Source of the DNA: Nyssa sinensis
Taxonomy: Eukaryota; Streptophyta; Magnoliopsida; Cornales; Nyssaceae
Length of the DNA stretch: 64,000 nt
Assembly: GCA_008638375.1 (NCBI GenBank)
Contig: CM018048.1
Span: 3,483,940 to 3,547,939 of the forward strand
Reading direction: 5' to 3'
The notes beneath the pieces are model-generated. The model was not told the DNA's origin. It did no database searches and saw nothing but the letters and a program-made list of their open reading frames with translations. Shown one piece after another: positions 35,489-47,458 of the stretch (the stretch's first letter is position 1; each line of letters begins with the position of its first letter). Position numbers and translations under genes: made by a program.

Positions 35489-36871
35489 GGTTTGTAGATC
35501 ACTAGATCTCGTAGAGACTTTAGTTATAGATCTGGCAGTGATGTTAGCTATAGATCTTTCTACCATTGGTGCATTGTCCGGTAGTTGGTTATAGTCTGAT
35601 CAGTGACCTGCTTTGCAGGTTTCACTGTGTTCAATTGTTGGAATGTATATTCAGAGAGAGAGAGAGAGAAGGGGGGGGGGGGGTTTGTTAAAGGCTTTAT
35701 AATGGGAGAGACATACCTTGAAAGTAGTGAGGTGTGATTAACAGTGTTAATAGGCTCTTGGGATCCAAGAAATTGGGAGATGAGTGGAACCTCGTAAAGA
35801 AGTGATATGTGGAAGTTCAGATTTTGAGTTGCGAAAATAGGCCTCTCCATTTGCTGGGTAAAGGGGTGGCTGTGTAGAATCATAGATAGATAAACCTTCC
35901 CAGGCCATATAGTGGCAGGAGTCTCGCACACTAGGCTAGCCCTTTATGTGGAATGCCATTTATTCTCTTAGATGTCAATTGAGTGGACATTTACGAACAT
36001 GATGATGCAAAACATGAAAAGTATTACAAGATTGATTGAGATAAAGGTTCTACGGTTGAAGCATGCTAGGTGGTCATAGAAAGGAGGACACTGAGGTGTT
36101 ACTAGATGAAACATCTAGGTGTTTGTAGGAAAGAGAAGTCAGGACTACTAGATGAAATTGATGAATGAAATTAGATTGACAGACCCGAACCAACCCACAG
36201 GGTGGGGGTTAAAAAAGGAGAAGGGGGGTTTTATCAATAAAAGAAAAAGAAGAGAAAGGGGGGGGGGGGGGGGGGGGGAGGCAGACATTGGTTATGGAAG
36301 GAAGGTGGTTTTTCTTTTGTAAAGAACCACTACAGTTTGAACTCTTTTTACCCGCCCGAATTTCAAGTCATCGACCCAATCTCTTTTGAATTTAGTTCTT
36401 TGCTGGTATTAGACAGTCGCTCAGTCTATTATTGAATATTGAAATATTTTTACCTGCCTGAGCTGAGTATATTGGGACTGAAGAATTTCTGTAATCATGT
36501 TATTTATATTTTATTAAATGGAGTTCATTGTTTACGTTCTGTGATCTTGAATGGAATTTCCCAGGAGATGAGCAATTGCTTTATGTTTTTCAAATTCTTT
36601 TCTATACAGGTATAATGCAGTTATGGAGAGCTGGCAACTTGCATTTAACTGGGAGCAAGCCGTTGACTTCCAGATTCGGGATGTACGAGCACGGGTACTG
36701 ACAGACATGGCTTGGGTTACTATGAGAACATTTATAATTGACATGGACAGTGGGCCATTTAATGTGACGAATATTTTTGAGTTACATAATGGACGGTGGT
36801 ACATGGTGCATCATCACAGCTCTGTGATGCTCATTGATGGAGAGGTGGAGCAACAAATTGTGCAGGGTTGA
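28315..36871 (+). CDS. SKIP8: F-box protein SKIP8 with SnoaL-like domain (three exons, one +1 frameshift near the N-terminus)
   Basis: Exons: 28315-28801 (or from ATG 28493 if the frameshift is real), 34997-35193 and 36610-36871 (TGA). From 28493 the frame is intact and gives 255 residues. An ATG at 28315 opens MEIASSFSGDF and a hydrophobic stretch (FLSLFIAIAVTALCCLFALF). That frame meets TAG at 28465, but skipping one T near 28463-28467 joins it without a stop to the main frame, giving 314 residues. From memory, SKIP8 relatives carry such an N-terminal membrane segment. Next come a Cys-rich CNCACSC stretch, an F-box (MMEQLVPEITTHALSYLDYPSLCRLS, about 115-162 of the long form) and a SnoaL/NTF2-like domain (about 185-305; WQLAFNWEQAVDFQIRDVRA, WYMVHHHSSVML). 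The F-box should bind SKP1/ASK in an SCF ubiquitin ligase; the target is unknown. Splice sites are canonical and intron 1 is 6.2 kb. Confidence 0.9.
29546..29594. repeat. T26-G23 homopolymer pair in SKIP8 intron 1
   Basis: Twenty-six T (29546-29571) run straight into twenty-three G (29572-29594). The remainder of intron 28802-31023 is AT-rich and holds nothing recognisable. Confidence 0.9.
31024..32319. mobile_element. Probable 1.3-kb non-autonomous TIR transposon in SKIP8 intron 1
   Basis: The left end CAGGGTTTGAAATAGC and the reverse complement of the right end, CAGGTTTTAAGTAAC, are similar. Just inside, both ends carry GC-richer phrases about gtaacggt / gcggttacc. The flanks gttgacac and gttggcac look like an 8-bp target duplication with one change, though one base of offset remains on the right. 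No transposase sequence is visible. The CAGG ends and 8-bp duplication suggest hAT; a Mutator-like origin is possible. Confidence 0.5.
32320..34996. other. Rest of SKIP8 intron 1
   Basis: The tract holds dinucleotide runs near 33140-33245 (gt, at and gtat), a poly-C of 20 at 34010-34029 and a poly-G of 15 at 34640-34654. Loosely inverted attcc-rich phrases near 33035-33110 and 33540-33660 may be an old MITE. No coding sequence was seen. Confidence 0.5.
35194..36609. other. SKIP8 intron 2
   Basis: Contains a poly-A run near 35462-35485, an (AG)n run with poly-G of 13 (35671-35683) and a poly-G of 21 (36258-36278). Nothing else was recognised. Confidence 0.7.
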
Positions 36872-37529
36872 GAAGAGACGGAGGAGATCATGACAATGAG
36901 TATAATAATTATATATCACTACAAAATGATATGGTCTTTTATGTTATTAGGAGTCATTTAGAAATTTCGCTCAAGTTCTTTGGAATATCTTATATAATCT
37001 TTTCTCTTTTTATTTTTCAACCTCAGTTTTGGCTGTTTGGTGGTGAAAAGGCCATCTGTTTCTTTTCTTACGTTGTTCCTATTTGTTTCTTTTCTTTTCC
37101 TTTCCTTTTTTGTTTTTCTGGTAGGTAGTTTTATATCCTTTTGCATCTGCTCCTGGGAAACCATTGGAACAGGAAGTCAAAAACGTAGTTTTGTTTTAGC
37201 TAATGTGAACTTATGTTGGGTTTCAGACTCAGTATAAACAGGGCTGTTGGGCTGCGAGAAGTTTTTAGGTTTACATGTTGTCTATTTCTTAGGAGACAAA
37301 AAAGATTTCTTTTTGCTTGCATGATTTAAAATGATTGTTTGGGTCTATTGACTTGGTCAGTATACTTCAGTTCACCTAAAATTTTCTCGCTCCATAGACC
37401 TTGGGGGAGTGAGGACTGCTGGTTGACTACTAATTAGCAGCAGCAGCTTAGTGTTGTTGAGTCTGGGTTACATACTAGCCTAAGAGCAGGATTGGGGGAG
37501 CGGGTAGGGGTCCAAAATTCCATCTCCTT
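36872..37529 (+). other. SKIP8 3' UTR and downstream sequence
   Basis: Moderately AT-rich sequence after the stop codon, probably the 3' UTR in the first few hundred bases. No other gene is supported. Confidence 0.5.
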
Positions 37530-37574
37530 CCCCCCCCCCCCACCCCACCCCACCCCACCCCACCCGACCCCACT
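37530..37574. repeat. C-rich simple repeat (C12 then CCCCA units)
   Basis: Twelve C are followed by about five CCCCA pentamers, then one CCCGA variant. Confidence 0.85.
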
Positions 37575-38099
37575 TTTGTTCAGCCCTGCTGTGGCAAACT
37601 AGCCCTAAGCCGGATTACTGTTCAATAAGGCTGGACGCATCTAAATTGATACACCAGGGGGGGCCATGGCCAGGGACAGACGAGTACTGTAATTAGGTAG
37701 AGATCAAAAAGAGTAACATTATATTTTTTAAATTTGTAATACAAATTTTTGTTTCCAATAAAGTGATACAACCAGTTAATTATATAATTTAAATTACGAT
37801 TACACGTCATTTAGGATAGATTTTGTAAGTGTAGCATTACTTGGGTCAAGAGTTGCTTTCTTTATCCACTAGCTTACGTTGGGAATTAGGGTTATTATAA
37901 TTTCCCTTTTTAACAACAATTTAAGTCAATTCTTAATCCTCTTACGTAGCCTAACTATGACATGGATTTTGCTAATCTCATTCACCTTCGAAGTTTGAAC
38001 CAGGCCAGGAATTTGAATTACAATTTTATTTTTATTTTTTTTTTCTCACTTCACTGTAAAATAAATAACAAAATAAAAAAGTAAACTATTGTCAGTCAA

Positions 38100-38171
38100 G
38101 GTTCCATGGTCTAGTGGTCAGGACATTGGACTCTGAATCCAGTAACCCGAGTTCAAATCTCGGTGGAACCT
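38100..38171 (+). tRNA. tRNA-Gln (anticodon CUG)
   Basis: A 72-base complete cloverleaf. The acceptor 5' GGTTCCA pairs with 3' TGGAACC, plus a discriminator T. The D arm is TCTAGTGGTCAGGA. The anticodon loop is CTCTGAA, with CTG at its centre. The T arm is CGAGTTCAAATCTCG with the intact B-box GTTCAAATC. There is no intron. The plus-strand flank after it contains ttttt within about 20 bases, a suitable Pol III stop. It should read CAG glutamine codons. Confidence 0.97.
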
Positions 38172-38474
38172 ACCTTTCTATAAATTTTTGCCAAAATCGG
38201 ATTTAAGGGGTGGCTTCTTTTAAAATAAATTATTTTATTTACGTAAAAAATTTAAACTTTTAAATACCTATTAACGAAGATTGAATTTATTATAAAACTT
38301 TACCCATTTGATTTGATTTGATTTGATTATTTTAGTGAATAATCTGGATCTCATTCTTTTAAAAATTTAAAATAAGGGAGAATGATAACATTGTCAATAA
38401 AATAAAAAGGTTCACCTTAATGAATGCAATACATTTCAAAGTTATGTTACTCTTCCATTTTTTTTTTTTTTTTT

Positions 38475-38962
38475 GGTAAATTACATTAACTTAATTCAAG
38501 ATATTTGATAATTATATTAACCTCTTATGAATTTTTTGAAGTTATACTCATTTTTTTTTATTTTATCTGACAAACTACAAATATTCTCATTCCTTAATTT
38601 TTTTTTCTTCAAAATGACAAAACTATCATTTTTTATTTTTTTAATACATTTTTTCCAATTTTGACCAACTTTTTGATTTTTTTCATTTTCAAAAAAATAT
38701 TGATTAAAACTTTGAATTTGTTTTTTTAAATAAAATGAAAATAAGTTATACCTTAAATTTTTTTATAAAATACAAATTCTTTAAAAAAGTTAGAAAAAAT
38801 GCAAAAAAAAAAAAGAAAAAAAGGAAAAGGACATTTTTGTCATTTTGAAAAAAAAATTGATTAGAGGAGAGTCTTTTTAGTTTATTAGTAAGAATAAGAG
38901 AATTCAATATAATTTCAAAAACATTAGAAAATGTCAATATAGGAGTTAAGTGTAATTTACCC
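38475..38962. mobile_element. Long-TIR foldback element, copy 2
   Basis: Begins ggtaaattacattaac..ctgacaaactacaaat..cttcaaaatgacaaaact and ends with the approximate inverse, gacatttttgtcattttga..gtgtaatttacc. The structure and wording match the element at 23705. Length is about 490 bp; noncoding. Confidence 0.7.
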
Positions 38963-39912
38963 TATTTCCTAAGTTATTTAAAATTTTGTGGAATAATTAA
39001 CAAAAATTTTTAGATCAAGAGGCTTTATTAATATGATGTATAATTTTAATTCATTCCGTAAGTGTTTTGCAATAAATTAAGATTAGGAAATTAAAAAAAA
39101 ATCATTTCAGTTATCAAAAATTAGCTTAGAAGTTTATAAAATTTAATATATAAAAATATATATTGCCTCCAAAGAAAAATTCCTATAAGTGCCACTAACA
39201 GTAGTAAGAGAAATGCTATACCAGCTAAAAAAGTTTGAGAATTTTTTTATATGGTTTGATATCACATCTGAGTTATAACTATCTCATTAATTTGTTTCTT
39301 AAAGTCAAGCTCTTAATCACAAGGTTAGAGCAATTCTAATATAAAAGTTATCTTAGTCATGTTAAAATTAAATTTTAGTAGTGTTACAGTATTAAAAAAT
39401 TATTAATTTTTTGATATTTTTGTTCCAATACTAAAAACTATTTTTTTGGCATTTCTGTTTCGAAAAATAACTTCGGTCAAATTTGTGTCATTCAAATTAT
39501 GACAGGTTGGCTCTGGCTGGATAGTAACAGAAATGTGAATTCATTTAATATTACTTTTGAAAAGGGTATTTGGATGTTGAATTGTTGTAGAATTAGACAG
39601 TTGTATTATCTGAAAAACAATCCTAAAAAATGTAGTAAAATGTCATAAATGATTGCTTTATGCTGCGCACAACTGGAATCTAATTTCTTGCTCACTGACG
39701 CACGTAATTTATCAATGACACACGGCCCTCTCTCTCTCTCTCTCTCAATGTAATGCCTAAGAAAATGTCTCTCACACTTGACCCATTTTCTATTCTTTTT
39801 GAACTCTCTCTTTCTCTTAGCAATATGTAAACAACTCTCTCTCAACTGAAGCCCGTTGTGCCCTTTCCTTCTCACACATTACCATCTCTAAACAAGCATA
39901 TTGAGGAAGTTG

Positions 39913-39946
<34 letters not shown>

Positions 39947-40297
39947 GCTCTATCTTCTTTTTATGTTCTCATCTCTCCATCTCTCACTGTGTCTCTGATA
40001 AGAGGCTGTTAACTTCATATTATCTTGTCCGACAGAGTTGATTATTTGGGAGCTCAAGAATCATGTCCACTAGATTCTTCAACTACAAAGAAATCTAAGT
40101 AAGATTTCATATCTAGTTCTACAAATAGCTCTCTCTCTATCTGTACCGAGATACAATACCCATCTAGCTCGAATTAAAGTTCTTTCTTTCTCTCTCTCTG
40201 TATGTACATGACCGTCAATCTTTCTCTCTTCGAGACAAGTTTGACAAGTTTGGCTGCAAGATCATTAGTGGTATACAGAATATTCGGTGAAGAAATA
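38963..40297. other. AT-rich spacer with two (CT)n microsatellites
   Basis: (TC)n runs lie at 39727-39746 and 39915-39944. The bases 39700-40260 are CT-rich in general, as in plant 5' leaders, but no coding sequence follows. Confidence 0.6.
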
Positions 40298-40986
40298 TGT
40301 AACACCCCGACCGCGATTAATTTATAATTAGTTTGCTAGTTATTAATTAGAAATAACATAAATAATAATTAAGAAAATTAATTGAGATTTTTCGATAGTT
40401 ACAATAAACCAATAAAATAATTAAATGCATCAAGAGGGGTCGATGAGGACTAGATCAAGAAAACAATAGAGTGACACGACTTCGATTTGTAAAATCGATT
40501 CGTAAAGAAAAATAAATCCAAATATGATTATGATTTATAAAACCGATATACGAAGGAATGAGTAATAATTACAAATACATGAAGAAGCAAATACAATTTA
40601 AATATTCCCACGGAGATTACGGGGGAAATACACACAATAAGAGGCTTCGAAAAATTGAAGCCATCCTGGATAGAAACTGACTCACAAAAAGAGGAATAGG
40701 AAGGAAAATAAAAGGGAAAAAGCCAAAATATGTATTTCTGACTACCAAACTGAGGCATAAGCCCAAAAGTGAGGGAAATGCTCAAAAATGCAACCAATGG
40801 GTTTTGAACCCTTGACCAAAACCAATGAAGCACTTAAGTCCTAAAAAATGATCACTTGGGCTATCAACCATTTTGTGATATATATTACATGTGATATATA
40901 TATATATATATGTAGTAAATAATTTTCCTCCACCTCCCAAATTGACTAATGAAATTTCATGCAGCTAAGTTAATATATAATATATG

Positions 40987-41025
<39 letters not shown>

Positions 41026-42089
41026 TATACATTGCGTGAGGGCAGTACGCTATCCAAAAATCAGACCCTTGAGTGTGTGCTGTAATGTGTGTATACAAAA
41101 GTGTATGAGTTCATTGTGTGCATAAGCGTGTATGTACGACTGCAAGGAAGAGAAAAAGAACAAGGGAAGCAATGAGGAAGAAGGATGGTTGGAAGAAGAG
41201 AGAGAAACCGAAGAGAGAGATAGGTAAAATTTTTCTCTCTCTTAGTGATATTTTGTTTTGGAACTTATTTGTTGATTTATCTTGCATGCATTGTATTATT
41301 ATGCTAACTGAATATAAAAGGTGGAGGAATGCACAAAAATTTGAGAAGAATGGTAGTGTTTGGGGTTAAAAATAGTGAGTGATAATTTTAGAGAGAGAGA
41401 GAGTATTATGCACAAGTTTGGGGTTCTTTTATTGGGTTTTAGGAATGGGAATCTGTCCCATATGGTTTCAGAAACATTTGGGATAAAAATGGGCTCAAAA
41501 CAACACCATAGCTCCATGAGATAAAAAAAAAAACCAACCTCGCCGGAAAAATATTTTGTCAATGGAGTAGCCCTGTAACTGCCTATTCCGACGGTCCAAC
41601 CTAAGTGAAACTAGATTTTGACGTTAGAAAAGGAACCCTCACAAAAAATGGTTTAAACCACGTTGAAAACGGCTAGAAAAGTCACCAGTAGCAGGTTGCC
41701 AGACGGTGGAGGTGATGTCGGAACCCTCACCGGACTTTTGGGGATGATGACTATTCATGGGTCGGGTCATGGACTAGGTCTTAGGGTCAGGCCTCGATCG
41801 AAATACAAAACGGATTATTAAAACTACGTCGTTTTGGTTAAATTGGATTAAAAAAAATAAAATAAGTAATAGGGCTGATGTCAGCATGATGTATTGGACC
41901 ACTTGATCTGGCCGGTTCAGTGCATAAAGGGGCAATTCACTTAAAATTTTAAATAAACCCACTGGTTTATTTTCAATATTTTCCTAAAATTTCATTTAGA
42001 CCCCTAAGAAATTCTGAAATCTAAAATTAGCCCTAGAACTTTCAGATATTCACGAAATGACCCCCAATAGTTTAGTAAATTATAAAATG

Positions 42090-42950
42090 ACCCAAAGATT
42101 AAATAAATATTTAATTTAAACACCTTTTAAGTAAACAAGAAATTACTAAAATGCCCCTAGGCCAAAAATAGATCAAATGAAGTCCGATTAAGATAAATGA
42201 ATAGTATATTTTGATTATTTTAGGCATTCTGGACTCAAAGGTGGAGTCAAATTTGTGAAGTTAAGTCCCAAGAAATTTAAACACGTAAATTATAAATGAC
42301 TATATTGCCTCCAACAATGCCCAGGACCAACTTAGACAAAAAGGTAGTCCATCGTGACTATCTCGGACATTTCGGACTCAATGGTGAAGCCTAAATAAAT
42401 CCCAAAAAATATGAATAAGCAAACTACGATAATTTCAAATACGCCCTGATGATCAGTTATGTGATCAAATGGACCCCGATGACTATAAAATTATGTAACT
42501 TAACATTTTAGGACATTCCGGACCCAATGGCAGGATTCGTTTTGTGAAACGAAGTCTTGGAACAATGGACACGTGAAACGTCAAAATGATAATTTTACCC
42601 TTAGTATTCCAAAAGTCAGATAAATATCAAGGGGGACATAGTTTGACTGTTTTAGGCACTCTAGACTCAACGGTAGGAGTCCGTATTAGCAAACGAAGTA
42701 TCGAAAAATGTGACGTGTGAAAGTGTAAAATATGAAAATGCCCTAGGCTTAATGTGAGTGGCAAATAAGCTAATTAAGATCCAGAAAACCCTAAATTTAT
42801 TACAATCAATATTTTAGACTTAATGATGGCGTTCTTTTAAGGAAAATAAGACTCGGTAACAAATTAAAAAATGACGAATACGTCCTGAGGACACAATGGA
42901 GTTACCAAGAGAGTAATAATAAGATAAATAAGTCTACAAAAATGTTGCAA
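42090..42950. repeat. Degenerate tandem repeat, period about 144 bp
   Basis: The phrase ggacattccggactcaatgg, with changes, recurs at 42223, 42365, 42511 and 42655 (steps 142, 146, 144), and a weak fifth copy follows near 42810. Between these, each unit carries a phrase like aaaatg-cc or aatacgcccttg. The copies are well diverged. Confidence 0.65.
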
Positions 42951-43109
42951 GGACCAATAAACTAAAAACGAAGTCAGAATATGTAAACTGTGAACGGGAA
43001 AGAATGAGACATTAAAAAGTATAAATTACTGAATTGCCCTTGAAGGGCCAAATATGTTATAAGGCTACAGAGAACCTTGAAATGGGAAATTAAAAATCCT
43101 TAATTGAAT

Positions 43110-43586
43110 AGACTAAGTTAAAAGGAACTTAAAACATTGCATATCAACATGTTTGGGATTAAAATGCATACTAATTCATTATGTAATATTTTTGGATTGA
43201 TGTTTATAGAATCATCCTAAATGATGGAAATGAAAAGAAGCCTGTGGGATAACAATAGTGGTACCCGCATGAGAATGTGATGCTAAGAAACCGAGGTAAG
43301 TAACTGCTATACTTTAATATGAGTTATTCCTAGCCAAGTCATGTTTATAGACTAAGTTCAAAGGAACTTAAAACATTGCATAACAATGTTTGGGATTAAA
43401 ATGAAATGCTAATTCATTATGCAATATTTTTGGAATCCATGATTATAGGATCACCTAAATGATGGAAATGAAAAGAAACATGTGGGATAACAATAGTGGT
43501 ACCCGCATGAGAATGCGATGCTAAGAAACCGAGGTAAGTAACTCCTATGCTTTAATATGGGTTATTCCTAACCAAGTCATGTTTAT
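43110..43586. repeat. Tandem duplication, two units of 239 and 238 bp
   Basis: Unit 1 (43110-43348) and unit 2 (43349-43586) both run from agactaagtt-aaaggaact to ccaagtcatgtttat and differ at only a small share of sites. The duplication is much younger than the neighbouring 144-bp repeat. Confidence 0.88.
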
Positions 43587-44034
43587 TTTCAAATGTTGCC
43601 AAAATTTGTACTCTATTTCCTACCTAATGAACTTGATTTCTTCGATTTTATGCCAATCGACTTGTGATCATTATGCCTGTATTTTGGATTCAAATTACTT
43701 GCCTATATGATTTTGAGAATTGATTACCAATACTTGAGAATAACTATGCCTTCATTTATACCATGTCATGATTTTGCGATATATCTCATTGATAGAGAGT
43801 TTGTTTGTTCCACACACTTTATATCTCGTTGATTGAGATTTTAGTTGTTTCATACGATTGTACATCTCGTGTGGAGTTTTGATGATCATGGTGTTTTGTA
43901 AGTTCTTGGAGTTGTGCTCAGACTGCTGTTGATTTAGTCATTGTATGTGAGAGAAGAAACAGAGAGAATCAATAAAAAAAAATGTTTGGATGAATTGAAA
44001 AAAAATGCGGAAAGTGATGTCTCAGAATTTAGAT

Positions 44035-44620
44035 GCTCTGATACCATGTAAAAATAAAATAAAGAGGGAAGAATAGAAAAAATAAATACAAGTTTTATGA
44101 GTTCGACTTTGGTTGTCTACATCCACGGACTAAACCTCCACAATATATTTTTATTTATTTCTCTCGCACATATACAAGCTTTACACTGAGAAGAGATATA
44201 TACAAGAATAATAATACAGTCATATAAGATAAGATGTAATCAATCCACCAAATTTAGGAAAGAAAAATCTTTTCCTCATAAAGAAGAAAAATCTTCTATT
44301 TTGAACAAAGAAAAGTCTTCTCATCTATTTGAATGAGGAAAGTCTTTTCTTCCTCAAGGAGGAAAGTCTTCTCTTCCTCACAGAAGAAAGTCTTTCTTTT
44401 CTTAAGAAATAAAATCTTCCAATTGAATAAGGAAGAAAGTCTTTCTTTCCTTCAGTAAAGTTTTCCTTCCTTGTATAATGTCAATACTAATAAACATATT
44501 GTTAAATTTTATCTCTCCCTTTGTATACTTGGTACTCTTAACTAATATTTTTTAATAACAAAAGGAAAATACTACATACTCATGTTAAAATATTTTTGAA
44601 GTGCAAATGTACAAGTAGGA
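44035..44620 (-). mobile_element. LTR remnant with tRNA-Met primer site, reverse orientation
   Basis: GCTCTGATACCA at 44035-44046 is the exact complement of the copia primer site TGGTATCAGAGC. The bases from 44047 (tgtaaaaataaa, giving a ..TTTTTACA end on the minus strand) are therefore the 5' LTR. The far end is not defined. Within it, 44260-44475 holds six or so imperfect units of gaggaaagtcttctcttcctca type, each nearly palindromic. Confidence 0.55.
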
Positions 44621-45279
44621 GTTGGAATTTACTGAAGAAAAATAGAGGACGTCTCCATGGCCGAGTAACTCTCTCTTCTTCGTCTTTTCTTCTTTCTCTC
44701 TTTCCTCTCTTCTCCCTCGCTCTATCTCTCGACTTTTTTAGGAATTGAGAGACCAACTTGGCCTCTTATCTTTCTTTCTCTCTCTTTTTTATTTATTTTC
44801 TTTTCTTTTATTTCCTTGATCCATTGTGTGACACATGTCCCACTCACATTCATACAATTATTTGACTTTCTTAGGAAGCTTTACTACATATCCCAATAAA
44901 ATACCAATGTGGCTAGCTTGGCCACGACACGCATATGCCCACGTACGAAAATGAATAGTCTCTCAATTCAACAAAATTTCGACCCGTGGCTCCGTTTTTC
45001 TTGTAGATTCTAAAAATACAACTTTTATCTATCATTTTCAATATTAGAATTTTCTAATTTATCTGTGTTTTAAATTTGACTATGTGACCCCGTAGTCCAC
45101 ATCAGTCCCGATTATATCATTAAAATTCTTCTTTAGATTCATAATAGTCATATTTATAATTTATAAATTAATTTCACAATTTATCTGGGGTATTTTCATT
45201 TAATTAATTACCCATCATTAATTTAGATTGAAAAAATTACCAATTTTTCCTTTAATAATTTTTCGGGTCTTTATATTAA
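44621..45279. other. Spacer, CT-rich then AT-rich
   Basis: A CT-rich stretch lies at 44670-44810. No gene or clear element was recognised. Confidence 0.5.
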
Positions 45280-46078
45280 GGCCTTGTTTGGTTTGTAAAT
45301 TTTGTGAAAAAAATGAAAAATCTAATTTTTAATTTTTCTTTATAATTTGAGTGAAATAGAAACTATAAATAAACTTGTTTCTTCTATCCCTTTTTCACAA
45401 TAATAAAAGCAAAGTTCGCAGTACAAATTTACAATAACTTGATAATAAATGTCCAATAGTTAATGAAACAACTTGAGTTAATAAGATTAAATTTCAAAGA
45501 GAATTTCACGGGGCATTAAATATACCATAATAATGGCCAAATTTATTGTTTGATTCATGAATTTGACAAGAAAAATGAAAATTAATTTTCTTATATTTTC
45601 TTTTCCACTTGAATAAAACTAGAAATTAAGGTCTTGTTTGGTTTGTAAATTTTGTGAAAAAAAAAAATGAATTTTTTTTTTAATTTCCTTTTTATTTTAG
45701 TGAAATAGAAAATATAAAGAAAATTGTTTCTTCTTTCCCTTTTTCACAATAATAAAAGCAAATTTCATGTGTAAACTTGCAATAAGTTGATAATAAATGA
45801 TTAGTACTTAATGAGATTGTTTGAGTTAATAAAATTAAAATTCAAAAAAATTGCATGAGACATTAAATATACCATAATAAATGGCCTAATTTATTGTTTG
45901 GTTCATGAATTTGACGAAGAAAAATAAAAACAAAAATTCTTATATTTTCTTTTCCACTTGAATAAAATTAGAAATAAAGGCCTTGTTTGGTTTATAAATT
46001 TTGTTAAAAAAATAAATGAAAAATAAAATATTTAATTTTTTCTTTAAATTTAAGTGAAATAGAAAATATAAGAAAATA
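45280..46078. repeat. Tandem repeat, period 350 bp, about 2.3 copies
   Basis: Units begin gg-cttgtttggtttgtaaat at 45280, 45630 and 45979 (steps 350 and 349). The third unit is partial. Matching internal phrases include ccctttttcacaataataaaagcaaa and attaaatataccataataa-tgg. The sequence is noncoding. Confidence 0.88.
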
Positions 46079-47458
46079 TACTCTGCTAGCTCATGTAAAC
46101 ACTAAAATATCATAAATTGACCATTATCATAACAAAATAGGGGTGAGAATGTATGATCTACTTTATGACAATATTGAAGATCAATGGGAAACATACAACA
46201 AAAATTGGAGATACCAAAGAAACAATCAAGAGAAAGATGAAGTTAAAGAGAAACTTCACCAATAAAAGAGAGTCTCTTTTATCACATAAGCCTAGACAAA
46301 TGAACCTAGGCATAACTTGGTTGACCATTTTGGTCAAATCAGTGAATTCCAAGACACATTTATCAACTAACACAAAAACTAGAGGACCTAATTTTTCTAG
46401 TCAACAAAAATGAGCCACATTGGTCGACCAATTTGATTCAGATTGCACAGTTTTTTGACCAAGGTGCAAGTTGGTGGATCAATATTGAAAAGAAAAATTA
46501 AGAAATATAGTTATTAACTAGCCATTGAAAGCTTATATATACCAGAAGTCTTCCAAGTGAATACTAATGGTTTTATTTTGACATTAGACGGTCATTTTTT
46601 CTATAACTTAGTAGTTAAATCATTAAAACTCTAGAAACAGTGGGCGGTATCGACAAAGTTAACCCCTTGAACTTGCCATAATTTCATTTTCAAAAAGAGA
46701 GAGAAACCCTAGGTTTGCCTGCAAAACGCTATATAAGGGACGGCTTATGTCTATATTTATATTCCATGTCTAAGAGCAACTCCAAAGAGAGTTGTCATTT
46801 TGAGGTGCCAAAAAACTTATTTGCAACCTTGAATAGTGTTATGGCACCTCAGAATTATAAATTTGTTTCAATGACAGGTGTCAAAATGAGGGTGTCATTT
46901 TAATATTTTAATGTTTTTTATTAAAAAATGTAATTAAACTTAACGATTATATTTTAACGGGTATAGTTTTCATAACGGTTTGATTTAAATTAAATTAAAT
47001 TACAAAAATTAATTTAATTTAAAAAATCAATTTAAATTCTAATAATTATTTAATTATAAAAATTATTTAAATAAATAAAATCATCCTAAATTAACAAAAA
47101 AATCATAACTTAAAAAATAAATTTAGATTAAAAAAATCAATTTAAATTACAAAAAATAATTTAATTAAAAAATTAATTTAAAAAATAACAAACTCCCTAT
47201 ATTTTCTGCGCTTTGGTAAGTTTTTTTCTTGTATTTATAGAATTTTTTGTTGATATAGAGCAATTGAAATGATAGCCATTGTAATAGTAAAAATGGAAAA
47301 TTCTCCTACACTTTTTCTCTTCAATTCTAAAAAAAACATTCTTCCTTACATTTTTAAAAAAAATTCTAACCCCCCCCCCCCCCCCAAAAAAAAAAAATCT
47401 AGCTAACCATTTTTGCACTAATACATCACTTTTGATTTTTATTGTTGTATTTTAGCTG
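46079..47458. other. AT-rich spacer
   Basis: No supported gene. Bases 46920-47190 are dominated by aattaatttaaatt phrases. A poly-C of 16 followed by poly-A lies at 47370-47397. Confidence 0.55.

Larger units (their letters stand above)
40298..43700 (+). mobile_element. Noncoding LTR-retrotransposon-like region (LARD-like)
   Basis: The region opens TGTAACACCCCGACCGCG, a start often seen in plant LTRs. It then runs through 3.3 kb without any conserved coding sequence, but with phrases such as aatgcccctagg and gacattccggactcaatgg that are typical of large noncoding retroelements. A TA/CA microsatellite lies at 40987-41025. I could not place a second LTR, so the element class is tentative. Confidence 0.35.

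Noticed and set aside
41118..41562. Open frames around the (AG)n-rich leader
   Set aside because: The translations reflect simple AG/CT repeats and show no domain; the region fits noncoding retroelement sequence.
40298..43700. A defined full-length LTR retrotransposon
   Set aside because: The start resembles an LTR, but no second LTR, primer site or coding domain was found, so it is given only as LARD-like at low confidence.
46153..46413. 86-codon plus-strand open frame
   Set aside because: Lys/Thr-rich composition from AT-rich DNA, overlapped by an equally open antisense frame, with no known domain.
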